Shown: positions 23,356-33,612 of the stretch, piece by piece
How the letters are laid out: every line of letters starts with the position of its first letter
Position numbering within the stretch: position 1 is the stretch's first letter
Source of the DNA: Hydrogenophaga aromaticivorans
GTDB lineage: Bacteria > Pseudomonadota > Gammaproteobacteria > Burkholderiales > Burkholderiaceae_C
Length of the DNA: 64,000 nt
Reading direction: 5' to 3'
Assembly (NCBI RefSeq): GCF_013387465.1
Contig: NZ_VYGV01000024.1
Location: 1,068-65,067 of the forward strand
Made by a program: the position numbers and the translations under genes
Notes under the pieces: generated by a model
Told to the model about the DNA's origin: nothing
Seen by the model: only the letters and a program-made list of their open reading frames with translations
The model's database searches: none

Positions 23356-25440
23356 TCAGCCCTTGCCGGAGTTGAATAGCGCCTGGCGCGCAACCGCGTC
23401 CAGCGCCTCGTCCACCACGCCGTGATCCGCCACCACGTGCAGACGGCCCAGCTCCTGCAGCCGCTCCAGCCCGCGTTTCGTGAGTGAAATCGAACGCCCG
23501 TTGGCGGCTGCGAAGAGGAACATGGTGCCGTGCGGACTGGCCCAGCTCAGCCGGCAACGCAGCGTCTGGCCCTGCTCCATCAGGTCCACCCAGCACCCCA
23601 CGGTGAGCGATCCGCCGGACGACAGGGCGGGTTCTTCCCGGGTCAGCTCATCGCGCATCGACACCGGCTGGGTGTCCAGGAACGCCGGCTGGGTGTCGAT
23701 CGCCAGGTCTTCCATGAACCCGGTGTCGCGCGCCTCTTCCGGCTGCATCCACATCTCATGCTCGTCCAGGTCTTGCTGGCTCGGCGGATCGTCCTGCGGC
23801 TGTGACCCGCTGCGCTGGGTCTTGTAGGCCGCTTCATGCAGGCCCATCAGGGTCGCGAAAAAACTCTCCGCCTGCGGGCGCGGATAGTCGATCGCGTCCA
23901 GCCCTTCGCGCAAGGTGCGCAGCAGGCCAGGAATGACCTTGATCAGCCGCGGCCGGTTGAGGCTGGCCAGGGCGAGCTGGCTGGACCACAGCAGATCGGG
24001 CAGCACGCTCATGTAGCGGTGCGCCGCGGCGTCCGCCGGCAAAGCCTCGCCCTGTTCGGCCGAATCCATGCGGGCCTGCGCCACCACCTGCGCCCAGGGC
24101 CCGGTCAGGAAGCGCCGCACCACACCGGGCGCACGCGCAAAATCGTTGCGCGCCTGGAACTCGATGGCCACCCGCTCGGCCAGCAGATGGCGCTGCTCCA
24201 CGCGCACCAGCGTCTTCATCGCCAGACCCCGCTTGGGCGCCTGGCGGCTGGCGATGGCGGCGTCGGCCTCGGTGAAGCGCTGCAACAGCACGGGCATCAA
24301 CTCCGGCAGGCTCTGCGTCGGCGCCTGCAGGGCCATCACGGTTTCGTGCACGCGCTGCGCGTAGGCCATGAACCCGCGATCCTGCTCGCTGGTGAAGGCC
24401 AGACTCTGTGTGGTGATGGCGTCGAGCAGGCGGCGCGCGGGGTTGTGCCGGTCGGCAAAAAACCGCGGATCGGTGCGTGCCAGCTGCAGCAAGGCGGGCT
24501 TGAGGCGCTGCACCATGTCGCGCACCGGTTGCAGCAAGCGCTGGTCTTCGGCAATGCGCCGCAGCATCAGCGTGACCACCTCGGCCGCGAGCGTGCGCAC
24601 CATGGCGTTGCCCGACCCCGACGTGCCCTGGTCGGTGACCGCACCACCGCTCTGCTCCAGGTTGCCCACCAGCAACTGGTGCAGGTGGTCCAGCGTGAGC
24701 AGCGCATCGCTGCCGAGCATGGAGGTCGCGGGCACGCTGTCCGATCGCGCCGCCGACGGCGCTGCAGACGCTGCGGGCCGGACCTTGGCGGCGTGCACCA
24801 CCACGTAACCTGCGGGCTCCACGCCCATGCCGTCGAGCAGCAGGGTCAGTGTTCGGTAGAACTGTTGCAGCTCGTTGCCCAGCGTCACGGCACCGGCGTG
24901 CAACCAGCGCGCGCGAACGGCTTCGTCCACATGCAGGCCCGACAGCGCTTTCATGAGCGCACCCACCACCGCCTCGGGCCGCAGCGGGTTGGTTTCGATG
25001 CGCACCACGTCGTACCCTTGGGCACGACACAAACGGGCATTGAAGGCGACCAGCTCCTCGTCGGCGGCCATCTTGACGACCTGCTGCACGCGTGCGAGCT
25101 CCACGGTCTCCTGCACCTGCTGGTGGTCCATCAGCTCCAGATCGTCAAAGCTCAACGATCGGAGGCTGCGCGCCGGGCCGGCATTCCCCTGGGGCGCTGC
25201 AGAGCCCTGCACCACCTCGGCGATCTCGGCAATGAAGCGGCTGGCCAGCAGATCACGGTAGCCGACCAGCGCGGTACGCGCCTGGGAAAACACCTGTTTT
25301 TCATTCAGGTTGCCCGCCGACGTTTCGCGCTGGTGCAGCGTCTCCAGCAGCTTGCCCAACCAGCGCGGCACCCAGCCACGCGACAGCACAAGCGCCTCGC
25401 TCAGACAGACATCAAAAGGGGAATCAGCACTTGCGCTCAT
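23356..25440 (-). CDS. DUF1631 family protein (paralogue 1)
   Basis: A 694-residue cytoplasmic protein of DUF1631, a large alpha-helical family of unknown function in beta- and gammaproteobacteria. It aligns clearly with the second copy at 29257-31383: shared blocks are NPLRPEAVVGAL, a GMGVEP element, LLDAITTQSLAF, FLTGPWAQVVAQ and the C-terminal CWVDLMEQGQTLRCRLSWAS with GVVDEALDAVARQAL. The C-terminal ~90 residues look like a small beta-rich domain separate from the helical body. No signal peptide or TM helix. It is convergent with the TAXI gene (10 bases between). Confidence 0.85.
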   Translation of the reverse strand: MSASADSPFDVCLSEALVLSRGWVPRWLGKLLETLHQRETSAGNLNEKQVFSQARTALVGYRDLLASRFIAEIAEVVQGSAAPQGNAGPARSLRSLSFDDLELMDHQQVQETVELARVQQVVKMAADEELVAFNARLCRAQGYDVVRIETNPLRPEAVVGALMKALSGLHVDEAVRARWLHAGAVTLGNELQQFYRTLTLLLDGMGVEPAGYVVVHAAKVRPAASAAPSAARSDSVPATSMLGSDALLTLDHLHQLLVGNLEQSGGAVTDQGTSGSGNAMVRTLAAEVVTLMLRRIAEDQRLLQPVRDMVQRLKPALLQLARTDPRFFADRHNPARRLLDAITTQSLAFTSEQDRGFMAYAQRVHETVMALQAPTQSLPELMPVLLQRFTEADAAIASRQAPKRGLAMKTLVRVEQRHLLAERVAIEFQARNDFARAPGVVRRFLTGPWAQVVAQARMDSAEQGEALPADAAAHRYMSVLPDLLWSSQLALASLNRPRLIKVIPGLLRTLREGLDAIDYPRPQAESFFATLMGLHEAAYKTQRSGSQPQDDPPSQQDLDEHEMWMQPEEARDTGFMEDLAIDTQPAFLDTQPVSMRDELTREEPALSSGGSLTVGCWVDLMEQGQTLRCRLSWASPHGTMFLFAAANGRSISLTKRGLERLQELGRLHVVADHGVVDEALDAVARQALFNSGKG

Positions 25441-25545
25441 GGCAGTGGGTGGATGTGTCGCCAGAAAAGAAAGTATTCACTTGTCCGGATTATGGGCAGG
25501 CCCCTTGCCCCCAAAGCCCGAAGGTAACCAAAAAAACTGCGCAGT

Positions 25546-26100
25546 TCATGGTTTTGAGAGCAGGGTTTGCCAGCCGGCCGAGCCCAGTTCACGCAGGGTC
25601 GCGATGTTGCGCTCCACGATCTTCTCGGCGCCACCCGCGTCGGAAGCCACCGCCCGCTCCACGCTCTCCTCGCGCAACAGATGCAGGGTGGGGTACGGCG
25701 CGCGGTTGGTCGCGTTGCTGATGTCGTCCGCTTCGACGCCCTCGAACTGGAACTGCGGGTGAAAGTTCGCCACCTGGATCACACCCTCCAGCTCGTGTTC
25801 GGTCACGACGTCGTCCACCACGTTCATGAAATCGTTGAAGACGAAGAAGTCCTGGAACAGCGTGGGGTGCACCAGCAGCGTGGTGTCGACCTCCTCGGCC
25901 GGCGTGTTCACCAGCAGGTCCAGCTCGTGGTCCAGCTCGTCGAGGAAAGCGTCAAGGTGCCGCGCATGGCTCACCACGATGCGCACCTGGTTCTTCACAT
26001 AGACCGAACGCGCAAACGGGCACAGGTTGAGCCCGATCACCGCCTTCTCGATCCAGTGGCGGGTGTCGGCAAGGATGGTGGCGTCGTCGGGCGTGGTCAT
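25546..26100 (-). CDS. DUF1415 family protein
   Basis: A 184-residue cytoplasmic protein of DUF1415. Characteristic segments are the N-terminal DTRHWIEKAVIGLNLCPFA, then VNTPAEEVDTTLLVHPTLF and FEGVEADDISNATNRAPYPT near residue 130, ending with IERNIATL-like helix and GWQTLLSKP. Conserved Cys in LCPFA and the aromatic/His positions suggest a small catalytic or binding pocket, but no reaction is assigned to this family. It lies 105 bases upstream of the DUF1631 gene in the same direction and may share a promoter. Confidence 0.85.
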   Translation of the reverse strand: MTTPDDATILADTRHWIEKAVIGLNLCPFARSVYVKNQVRIVVSHARHLDAFLDELDHELDLLVNTPAEEVDTTLLVHPTLFQDFFVFNDFMNVVDDVVTEHELEGVIQVANFHPQFQFEGVEADDISNATNRAPYPTLHLLREESVERAVASDAGGAEKIVERNIATLRELGSAGWQTLLSKP

Positions 26101-26299
26101 GGGTCGGTGCGGTGTTGAGCGGTTGGGCTGGCGGGGTGCGCCATGGTAAACGTTGGGGGAGGTCGATTTCGGGCTGGTACAGGGCGTTACACCACCGCCC
26201 GAGGCTGGCGGTCAACGCGCAGCGCTCCTCCGCCCGGCAGTGCCCGCGCGCGGTCAGGCACCGGCCCGTCGGCGGTGCCGGCAAAGGGCTGTGGGCGGC

Positions 26300-26731
26300 T
26301 CAGGGTTCATCAATGTAGCCGCGCTCGGCCGCCAGCGCCTGATTCTCGAAAATGGCCATGGCGGTGCGCATGCGCCGAAAGCCGAACTTCTTGTAGAACG
26401 GCTCCTTGCCGGGGACGGCATAGAGGATGATCTTCTTGTGGCCGGCAGACAAGGCCAGCAGTTTGGCGACGATTGCTTTGCCCAGGCCGGTGCCTTGGTG
26501 GCTGGGCATGACCGCCACGTCGCAGATATAGGAGCAGTCCGTCCCGTCGGCCAGCGCCCTGCCAACGCCCACAAGAACGCCGTTTTCACGAACGAAGCAC
26601 CGGAACATGCTGTTGGTGAACGCAACCTGCAGGGTTGCGGGCAGCTTGTTCCCGAGCGGGGCGGCACGGTAGAGCGCCGCGAGCTCGCTCCAGTCGAGGT
26701 TGTCAATGGAATCGGACCATGCCAGCTTCAT
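26300..26731 (-). CDS. GNAT-family N-acetyltransferase
   Basis: A 143-residue acetyl-CoA dependent acyltransferase. Motif A of the GNAT fold is seen in CDVAVMPSHQGTGLGKAIVA (Q/R-x-x-G-x-G/A for CoA pyrophosphate binding), followed by AGHKKIILYAVPGKEPFYKK and the end FGFRRMRTAMAIFEN. The beginning MKLAWSDSIDNLDWSELAAL matches small single-domain members. The ATG at 26731 has AGGGG upstream. The acceptor substrate cannot be told. It stands alone between DUF1415 and the terminator of ettA. Confidence 0.85.
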   Translation of the reverse strand: MKLAWSDSIDNLDWSELAALYRAAPLGNKLPATLQVAFTNSMFRCFVRENGVLVGVGRALADGTDCSYICDVAVMPSHQGTGLGKAIVAKLLALSAGHKKIILYAVPGKEPFYKKFGFRRMRTAMAIFENQALAAERGYIDEP

Positions 26732-26854
26732 GTGTGCCCCTGTGAAATCTTCACGCTCAGAATGAGTCGCACCGTTGCGCAGCGGAAGGTACCCACAGCG
26801 ACGTTGCTGATGCCGGTTTGAACACCCGTTTGACCGGAAATCGATGCCCCATGG

Positions 26855-26884
26855 AAAAAGCCCATCGGTGACCGATGGGCTTTT
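26855..26884 (-). terminator. Intrinsic terminator downstream of ettA
   Basis: A 9-bp perfect stem GCCCATCGG/CCGATGGGC with three-base loop, flanked by A and T runs on both sides. Read on the minus strand it ends in TTTTT at 26859-26855, about 60 bases after the ettA stop. The A/T flanks make it usable from either direction. Confidence 0.85.
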
Positions 26885-26938
26885 GGTTCTCTGATCTGGC
26901 TCCCGCACAAATCGGCGCAACCCGGTCGCTGAACCGCC

Positions 26939-28600
<1,662 letters not shown>

Positions 28601-28655
28601 TGCTGTCCTGTCGCTGGAGACGGTCTGAGAAAAGTCTTCGATTATCGCCGGCCCG

Positions 28656-29219
28656 TCAACTTTCATCCAGATCGTCGGGCAGGGGCCTGTTGACCAATTC
28701 CTGCAGCGATGCGGGCAGGACACCCGCACCCAGCCATTCGGGCAGGCGTTCGGGCAAATCCCAGCGGGCCTGCCTGAGCACCATCACCAGCCCCTGAAAC
28801 CACAGGTGCGTGCCTTTGCGGCTCATGCGCAGGAGCATCGGGCCCGTTTCGGTGTCAAACGTCATCACGACCGACTGGCTGTTTGTGCGCGTGGTGATCC
28901 GGGTGCAGAGGCGCTCCTGGGCACCGCTCTGCTCACCGGGCAACACACGACCCGAGCGGATCTGCGCCGGGCGCTGGCCGGGCGCGACTTCGTTTAGAGA
29001 CAGATCGTGCTCGATGGCAGCCCGGGTTGCCGCCGTCGCCCCACCCTGCTCGCCCGGCGTGGCCGCCTCGAAGGCCTTGAGCAACGGCCCCAGGATGTTG
29101 GCGACCATGCGCCGCGTGAGCCAGACCATGGCGTCCTGTTCGTGCACACGCATCCAGATGCGGTCCTGGGTGGCACTGTAGCCAAAGGTGGTGGTGGTCA
29201 ATGAGCGATGTCCGGTCAA
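28656..29219 (-). CDS. Conserved-looking hypothetical protein between DUF1631 and ettA
   Basis: A predicted 187-residue protein, unrecognised. I place the start at the TTG at 29219 (giving TGHRSLTTTTFGYS); a second TTG at 29201 is possible. Further upstream the frame only shadows the DUF1631 coding end. The protein contains FGYSATQDRIWMRVHEQDAM, VWLTRRMVANILGPLLKAFE, and a C-terminal half with GPMLLRMSRKGTHLWFQGLV and LPEWLGAGVLPASLQELV. It has mixed alpha/beta character with no signal peptide or TM helix. It lies 37 bases after the DUF1631 gene and 55 before ettA, which argues for cotranscription and possibly a shared role. Confidence 0.6.
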   Translation of the reverse strand: MTGHRSLTTTTFGYSATQDRIWMRVHEQDAMVWLTRRMVANILGPLLKAFEAATPGEQGGATAATRAAIEHDLSLNEVAPGQRPAQIRSGRVLPGEQSGAQERLCTRITTRTNSQSVVMTFDTETGPMLLRMSRKGTHLWFQGLVMVLRQARWDLPERLPEWLGAGVLPASLQELVNRPLPDDLDES

Positions 29220-29256
29220 GGGCTGTTGGGGATGCGGCGGACAGGCGGATCCGGCT

Positions 29257-31383
29257 TCAGGCCAGGTCGTCCGGATCGTGGGCGTTGCGCAGGGCCTGCT
29301 GGGCCACGGCATCCAGCGCACCCTCGACCACCCCGCCCCGCGAGACGATCCTCAGCGCATCGGTCCCGAGCAGCCGGTCCAGCGTGCGGCGGGTCATGGA
29401 ATGCGCCAGGCCGCTGGCGGAGATGAACATGAACAGGCTGCCGCGCGGGCTGGTCCAGGTGAGCTGGGCCCGCACCCACTGGCCCTGGGTCAACAGGTCG
29501 ACCCAGGCGCCGGTCGACAAACCGGACTCGGCCGACTGCGCTGTGTCCGGCTCTTCGGGTTGCGGTGTACCCGCCACAAAACCGGCTTCGGCCGCCTCGC
29601 TGTCCGCCATCCAGAACGATTCCGCCGCATCGGCCGGAGCGCTGTCAGCGGTGGGCGCCGGGGTGGGGTGCGCGGTCAACACGGGCAGGACCGGGCTTTC
29701 AAAGGCCTGTTCGTGCAGGGCGACCAGGGCATCAAAAAACTGCCCCATGCGCTCGTCCGGGTACTCGATGCGCTGCAGGCCCTGCCGCAATTGCCCGAGC
29801 AGCCGGGGCACCAGCTTCAGCAGGCGCTCGGCGTCCCGGCGGATCAGCGCCGGCTGCGCACTCCAGATCAGATCGTCGGCCACGCCGTCCATGGCGGCCG
29901 CCTCATCGCCCTGGGCAGGGGATACCAGCTGCGATTCGGCCAAGGCCTGGGCCCAGGGGCCAGACAGAAAACGCTGCACGAACTCCGGCACCTCTTTGCC
30001 CTGCATGCGGTGCTGGAAGTCGGTGGACAGGCGCTCGGCCAGCATCTGTCGCTGCTCGGCATGCAGCAGGGCCCGGGTCGCCTCCTCGCGCAGCTGGTTC
30101 TTGCGCATGTCGTCTTCTTCCCAGCGCCGGCGCAGGCGCTTGAGCAGTCGCGCAAAAACTTCTTCGGAGGCCTGGACCCGGTTGATGGACCGGACCGCCG
30201 CCGTGATGGAACGCAGCAGGTCGGAGAAGCCTTCTTCGTTCGGGCTCAGGTACCCCAGGCTGCGCTGCGTGATGCTCTCCAGCAAGAGCCGGGCGGGGTG
30301 CTGCCGCTCGCTGAAGAAGCGCGGGTCGGCGAGGGCGAGCTGGATCAGTGCCGGTTCGAGCAGCCCGATCTGCTGGCGGATGACGGGCAGGAGGCGCTCG
30401 TCCCGGGTGAGGTTCTCCAGCATGAGGCGCACCACCTCCTGCCCCAGCAGGCGACCCAGGTTGTGCCCGGACACGACCGGCAGCTCGGCCACCGGTGGCT
30501 GCGCCGCGGGCGCGCTGACCCGCTGGCGCAGGCGCTGTATCAGCGGCTCGATCAGGTCCATGTCTTCCAGCGCGTTCATGGACAGCGGCATCGTGTGGAT
30601 GAAACCCTCGCCCGCGTCCTGCGAGCTGAAATCGCCGGCCAGCAGCTGCCTCAGGTGTCCCAGGGTGAGCAGCGTTCGGCCGACCGCGTTGCGGGGGGTC
30701 TTGTCCTGCAGCAGCGTTTGGGGACTCTCCAGCGGCTCGACGCCGTGCGCGTGCAGCCACTGGATCAGCTCGCGGTACACCTGCCGCAGGCTCTCGCCCA
30801 GGATGCCGGCCACGGGGACGAACAGGGCGCTGCGCTGCGCCGGATCGGGCACATGCACCAGCAGGACCGCCCGCAAGGCGCGCGCGTAGGCGGCCGGCCG
30901 CAAGGGGTTGAGATCGGGCTGCACCGTGAGCCAGCCCATGAGACTGCTCATCAAGGCATTCAGCCTCGGCAGCAGGCCCGCCGTGGCCCGCGAGAGCTCC
31001 TGCTCGACCATCGCGAACTCGATGCTGGCGTCGATGTGCCGGTCGTCCAGCTGGCGCAGGTCGTCAAACCGGACGGTCAACTGGCTTTCGTTTTCGTGCC
31101 CGCCACCCTCGAAAAACTGGCGGCGCAGCTCGCGGTCCCAGGTCGCCTTGAGGGCGTCCGAATGGAGCACCAGTTGCTCCACCTGATCCGGGTCGATGGC
31201 GGCCAGCTCCTGCGGCAGGTTCGTCAGCCGCCCGGGGTCGGTCACCAGGGACAGGTGCACCAGTACCTCGTCGATCATCGAGTCGGAAACCGACAGGGCC
31301 GCCTCCAGGCCATGCTGGAGGGAGGGCCGCAACTTGCCGGTGTCGTTGGCCACACCGGAGCGGATCAGCTTTTGGGTGTTCAT
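29257..31383 (-). CDS. DUF1631 family protein (paralogue 2)
   Basis: A 708-residue homologue of the protein encoded at 23356-25440. The two share NPLRPAAYARAL (NPLRPEAVVGAL in copy 1), a HAHGVEPLESP element, LLLESITQRSLGY, FLSGPWAQALAE and a C-terminal beta-rich part GAWVDLLTQGQWVRAQLTW with GVVEGALDAVAQQAL. The N-terminal ~100 residues differ. No signal peptide or membrane segment is seen. The ATG at 31383 has GAAAG upstream. It heads a minus-strand run of three genes ending with ettA and is divergent from rhlE. Function unknown. Confidence 0.85.
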   Translation of the reverse strand: MNTQKLIRSGVANDTGKLRPSLQHGLEAALSVSDSMIDEVLVHLSLVTDPGRLTNLPQELAAIDPDQVEQLVLHSDALKATWDRELRRQFFEGGGHENESQLTVRFDDLRQLDDRHIDASIEFAMVEQELSRATAGLLPRLNALMSSLMGWLTVQPDLNPLRPAAYARALRAVLLVHVPDPAQRSALFVPVAGILGESLRQVYRELIQWLHAHGVEPLESPQTLLQDKTPRNAVGRTLLTLGHLRQLLAGDFSSQDAGEGFIHTMPLSMNALEDMDLIEPLIQRLRQRVSAPAAQPPVAELPVVSGHNLGRLLGQEVVRLMLENLTRDERLLPVIRQQIGLLEPALIQLALADPRFFSERQHPARLLLESITQRSLGYLSPNEEGFSDLLRSITAAVRSINRVQASEEVFARLLKRLRRRWEEDDMRKNQLREEATRALLHAEQRQMLAERLSTDFQHRMQGKEVPEFVQRFLSGPWAQALAESQLVSPAQGDEAAAMDGVADDLIWSAQPALIRRDAERLLKLVPRLLGQLRQGLQRIEYPDERMGQFFDALVALHEQAFESPVLPVLTAHPTPAPTADSAPADAAESFWMADSEAAEAGFVAGTPQPEEPDTAQSAESGLSTGAWVDLLTQGQWVRAQLTWTSPRGSLFMFISASGLAHSMTRRTLDRLLGTDALRIVSRGGVVEGALDAVAQQALRNAHDPDDLA

Positions 31384-31711
31384 TCGCTTTCAGGGTCCAT
31401 GAATCGACTCGCCCGGATGGGGGATTCACCGGGCGCTTGCGCACGGCGTGGGCCAGCGCGCCATTATGAAATCGGCCGTCGCCGGGTGCGGCGACGGCCC
31501 TTCCCAGCGCCCATTCTGCAAGACATGCGACAATACGCGGGTTGCGCTGCATCAGTGACTCGCAACACCAGCAGCCTGCTGGAGGTTCAGCGTCTCGCCC
31601 TGTCGAGCCCGCCGGCCCACCTTGTTGACCCTGTCTGCCTTCAACTGAACGGACGCTTAGGCGCCCGACCAGGCAGATGTCCCCAGCGCCCTGGATGGGC
31701 GCCTCACCTTA
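31384..31711. other. Divergent intergenic region with structured leader of rhlE
   Basis: No gene is seen in these 328 bases. They hold a perfect 10-bp hairpin GGCCGTCGCC/GGCGACGGCC (31474-31499), a 6-bp inverted pair GTTGCG/CGCAAC (31541-31566) and the two-tier hairpin at 31659-31704. On the minus strand CATAAT near 31463-31468 could be the -10 box of the DUF1631-ettA run. The amount of secondary structure ahead of rhlE is unusual for this window. Confidence 0.55.
31659..31704 (+). promoter_or_regulatory. Two-tier RNA hairpin abutting the rhlE start codon
   Basis: AGGCGCCC (31659-31666) pairs perfectly with GGGCGCCT (31697-31704). Inside, after a 2x2 internal loop, CCAGG (31669-31673) pairs with CCTGG (31690-31694), leaving a 16-base loop. 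The base of the stem is seven bases before the ATG, where a ribosome-binding site would be, and no clear Shine-Dalgarno sequence is present. This suggests translational control, perhaps by the helicase itself; that is inference. Confidence 0.6.
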
Positions 31712-33520
31712 ATGAACTTCGAAGAACTGAACCTGGCCCCGGCCATTGTCCAAGCTGTGCGCGAGCACGGTTACGAAACCCCCACCCCCATCCAGGCCGA
31801 GGCGATCCCCGCCGTGCTGGCCGGGCGCGATCTGCTCGGTGGTGCCCAGACCGGCACCGGCAAGACCGCCGCCTTCACCCTGCCCATGCTGCACCGGCTG
31901 AGCATCGGCGAGCGCGCCAAGAGCAAATTCGGCGGCATCGCGATCCGTGCCCTGGTGCTCACGCCCACCCGCGAACTCGCGGCCCAGGTCGAAGAATCGG
32001 TGCGCACCTACGGCAAACACCTCTCGCTGACCTCCACCGTGATCTTCGGCGGCGTCGGCATGAACCCCCAGATCAACGCCATGAAGCGTGGCGTGGACAT
32101 CCTGGTGGCCACGCCCGGTCGCCTGCTCGACCTGCAGCAGCAGGGCTTTCTGGACCTCTCCGGCGTGCAGATGCTGGTGCTGGACGAAGCCGACCGCATG
32201 CTCGACATGGGCTTCATCCACGACGTGAAGAAAATCCTGGCCCTGGTGCCGAAAGAAAAGCAGAGCCTGCTGTTCTCGGCCACCTTCAGCGACGAGATCC
32301 GCGACCTGGCCAACAACCTGCTCAAGGACCCACTGAGCATCCAGGTGACCCCGCGCAACACCACGGTGCAGCGCATCACCCAGGTGATCCACCCCGTGGG
32401 TCGCGGCAAGAAAAAGCAGTTGCTGGTGCACATCATCAACCAGCACAACTGGAGCCAGGTGCTGGTATTCACGCGCACCAAGTTCGGCGCCAACAACGTG
32501 GCCGAGTTCCTGACGAAAAACGGCATCCAGGCGATGGCGCTGCACGGCAACAAGAGCCAGGGTGCCCGCACCCAGGCGCTGGCCGGCTTCAAGAGCGGCG
32601 ACATCCGCGCCCTGGTGGCGACCGACATCGCAGCGCGCGGCATCGACATCGACGAGCTGCCGCACGTGGTGAACTACGAAATCCCGAACGTCAGCGAAGA
32701 CTATGTGCACCGCATCGGCCGCACCGGCCGCGCGGGCAAGAGCGGTGAAGCCGTCAACCTCGTGAGCCTCGATGAAGAAGGCTTCATGATGGACATCGAG
32801 CGCTTCACCAAGCAGCAGATCCCGGTGCAGATCTTCCAGGAGTTCATGCCCGAGCCGGGTGAGAAGGCGGAGCCCATCGCCATGGGCCGCCAGACCATCT
32901 GGGGCGGCGCCGGCAAGCCGCCGAGCCGCGACGTGATGGCCGCTGCCGCCAAGGCCGCGCGCACCGAGATGCTGCAGCGCGTGCGTGAGAAAAAAGCCGA
33001 TGCACCGCAAGGCGCCCGCGGCAACGGTGGTGGCCAGCGCCAGCGTCCGGCGGCGCAAGGTGACGGTCAGCCGCGTGGCGAAGGCGCCCGCGACGGTCAA
33101 CGCGCCGACGGCCGCCGCAATGCCGGCCCAGGCCGCAATGGCCCGGCCAACGGTCCCCGCAACGGCCCGCCGCGCAGCGGTGGCAACGCACCGCGCAATG
33201 CCGAGCGCGCCGACCGTGGACCTCGTGAAGACCGGGGCCCGCGCGAAGACCGTGGTGACGGCAGCGAGCGCCAGCCCGGCCCGAACGCGCACCTGGGCAG
33301 CCTGCGCATCCGCGAGCCGCGTGCCCGCGCCGCGGCACCGGGTGGACAGCCCGATCCGCTGCGCACCAGCATCGACTCGATCGGTGGACGTGGTCGCGGC
33401 AACGGTGGCGGTGGTGGCAATGGCAACCGCGGTGGCCGCGGCGGCCCGGGTCGTGGCGATGGTCCGCGTGGTGGTGGCCCGGCCGATCCGCTGCGCACCA
33501 GCTTCGGTCGCATCCGCTGA
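31712..33520 (+). CDS. rhlE: DEAD-box RNA helicase RhlE
   Basis: A 602-residue ATP-dependent RNA helicase. The Q motif ([13 protein letters not shown]), motif I AQTGTGKT (45-52), PTRELA, DEAD (158-161), SAT (189-191), and C-terminal motifs IAARGIDID and [10 protein letters not shown] are all present. After residue ~400 comes a long basic low-complexity tail rich in Arg, Gly, Asn and Pro, with duplicated PREDRG and DPLRTS elements, typical RNA-binding extensions of RhlE in betaproteobacteria. The start MNFEEL matches the usual RhlE N-terminus even though no Shine-Dalgarno is visible; instead a strong hairpin lies there. It is monocistronic and ends at a UUCG-loop terminator. Confidence 0.93.
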   Translation: MNFEELNLAPAIVQAVREHGYETPTPIQAEAIPAVLAGRDLLGGAQTGTGKTAAFTLPMLHRLSIGERAKSKFGGIAIRALVLTPTRELAAQVEESVRTYGKHLSLTSTVIFGGVGMNPQINAMKRGVDILVATPGRLLDLQQQGFLDLSGVQMLVLDEADRMLDMGFIHDVKKILALVPKEKQSLLFSATFSDEIRDLANNLLKDPLSIQVTPRNTTVQRITQVIHPVGRGKKKQLLVHIINQHNWSQVLVFTRTKFGANNVAEFLTKNGIQAMALHGNKSQGARTQALAGFKSGDIRALVATDIAARGIDIDELPHVVNYEIPNVSEDYVHRIGRTGRAGKSGEAVNLVSLDEEGFMMDIERFTKQQIPVQIFQEFMPEPGEKAEPIAMGRQTIWGGAGKPPSRDVMAAAAKAARTEMLQRVREKKADAPQGARGNGGGQRQRPAAQGDGQPRGEGARDGQRADGRRNAGPGRNGPANGPRNGPPRSGGNAPRNAERADRGPREDRGPREDRGDGSERQPGPNAHLGSLRIREPRARAAAPGGQPDPLRTSIDSIGGRGRGNGGGGGNGNRGGRGGPGRGDGPRGGGPADPLRTSFGRIR

Positions 33521-33539
33521 TCTGAACATCGGCTCCCTG

Positions 33540-33560
33540 CCCTGAACCTCGTGTTCAGGG
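33540..33560 (+). repeat. Inverted repeat between rhlE stop and its terminator
   Basis: CCCTGAAC and GTTCAGGG form a perfect 8-bp stem with a 5-base loop (CTCGT). It lies 19 bases after the rhlE stop and 9 before the main terminator, giving tandem hairpins. Confidence 0.6.
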
Positions 33561-33568
33561 CCCCATCA

Positions 33569-33596
33569 CAGCGGACTTCGGTCCGCTGTTTTGTTT
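33569..33596 (+). terminator. Intrinsic terminator of rhlE
   Basis: A perfect 8-bp stem CAGCGGAC/GTCCGCTG closed by a TTCG tetraloop and followed by TTTTGTTT. This is a textbook rho-independent terminator. The formate dehydrogenase gene converges from the other side (stop at 33613). Confidence 0.92.
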
Positions 33597-33612
33597 GTGA
33601 GCCTCGTGCCTT

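Noticed and set aside
29188-32748. Open frame of nearly 1200 codons on the plus strand
   Set aside because: It runs antisense through DUF1631 paralogue 2 and then out of frame through rhlE. No family features; a product of high GC with few stops.
31709-33529. Long minus-strand frame opposite rhlE
   Set aside because: Low-complexity His/Ala/Gly antisense translation of the helicase gene, which has all DEAD-box motifs on the plus strand.
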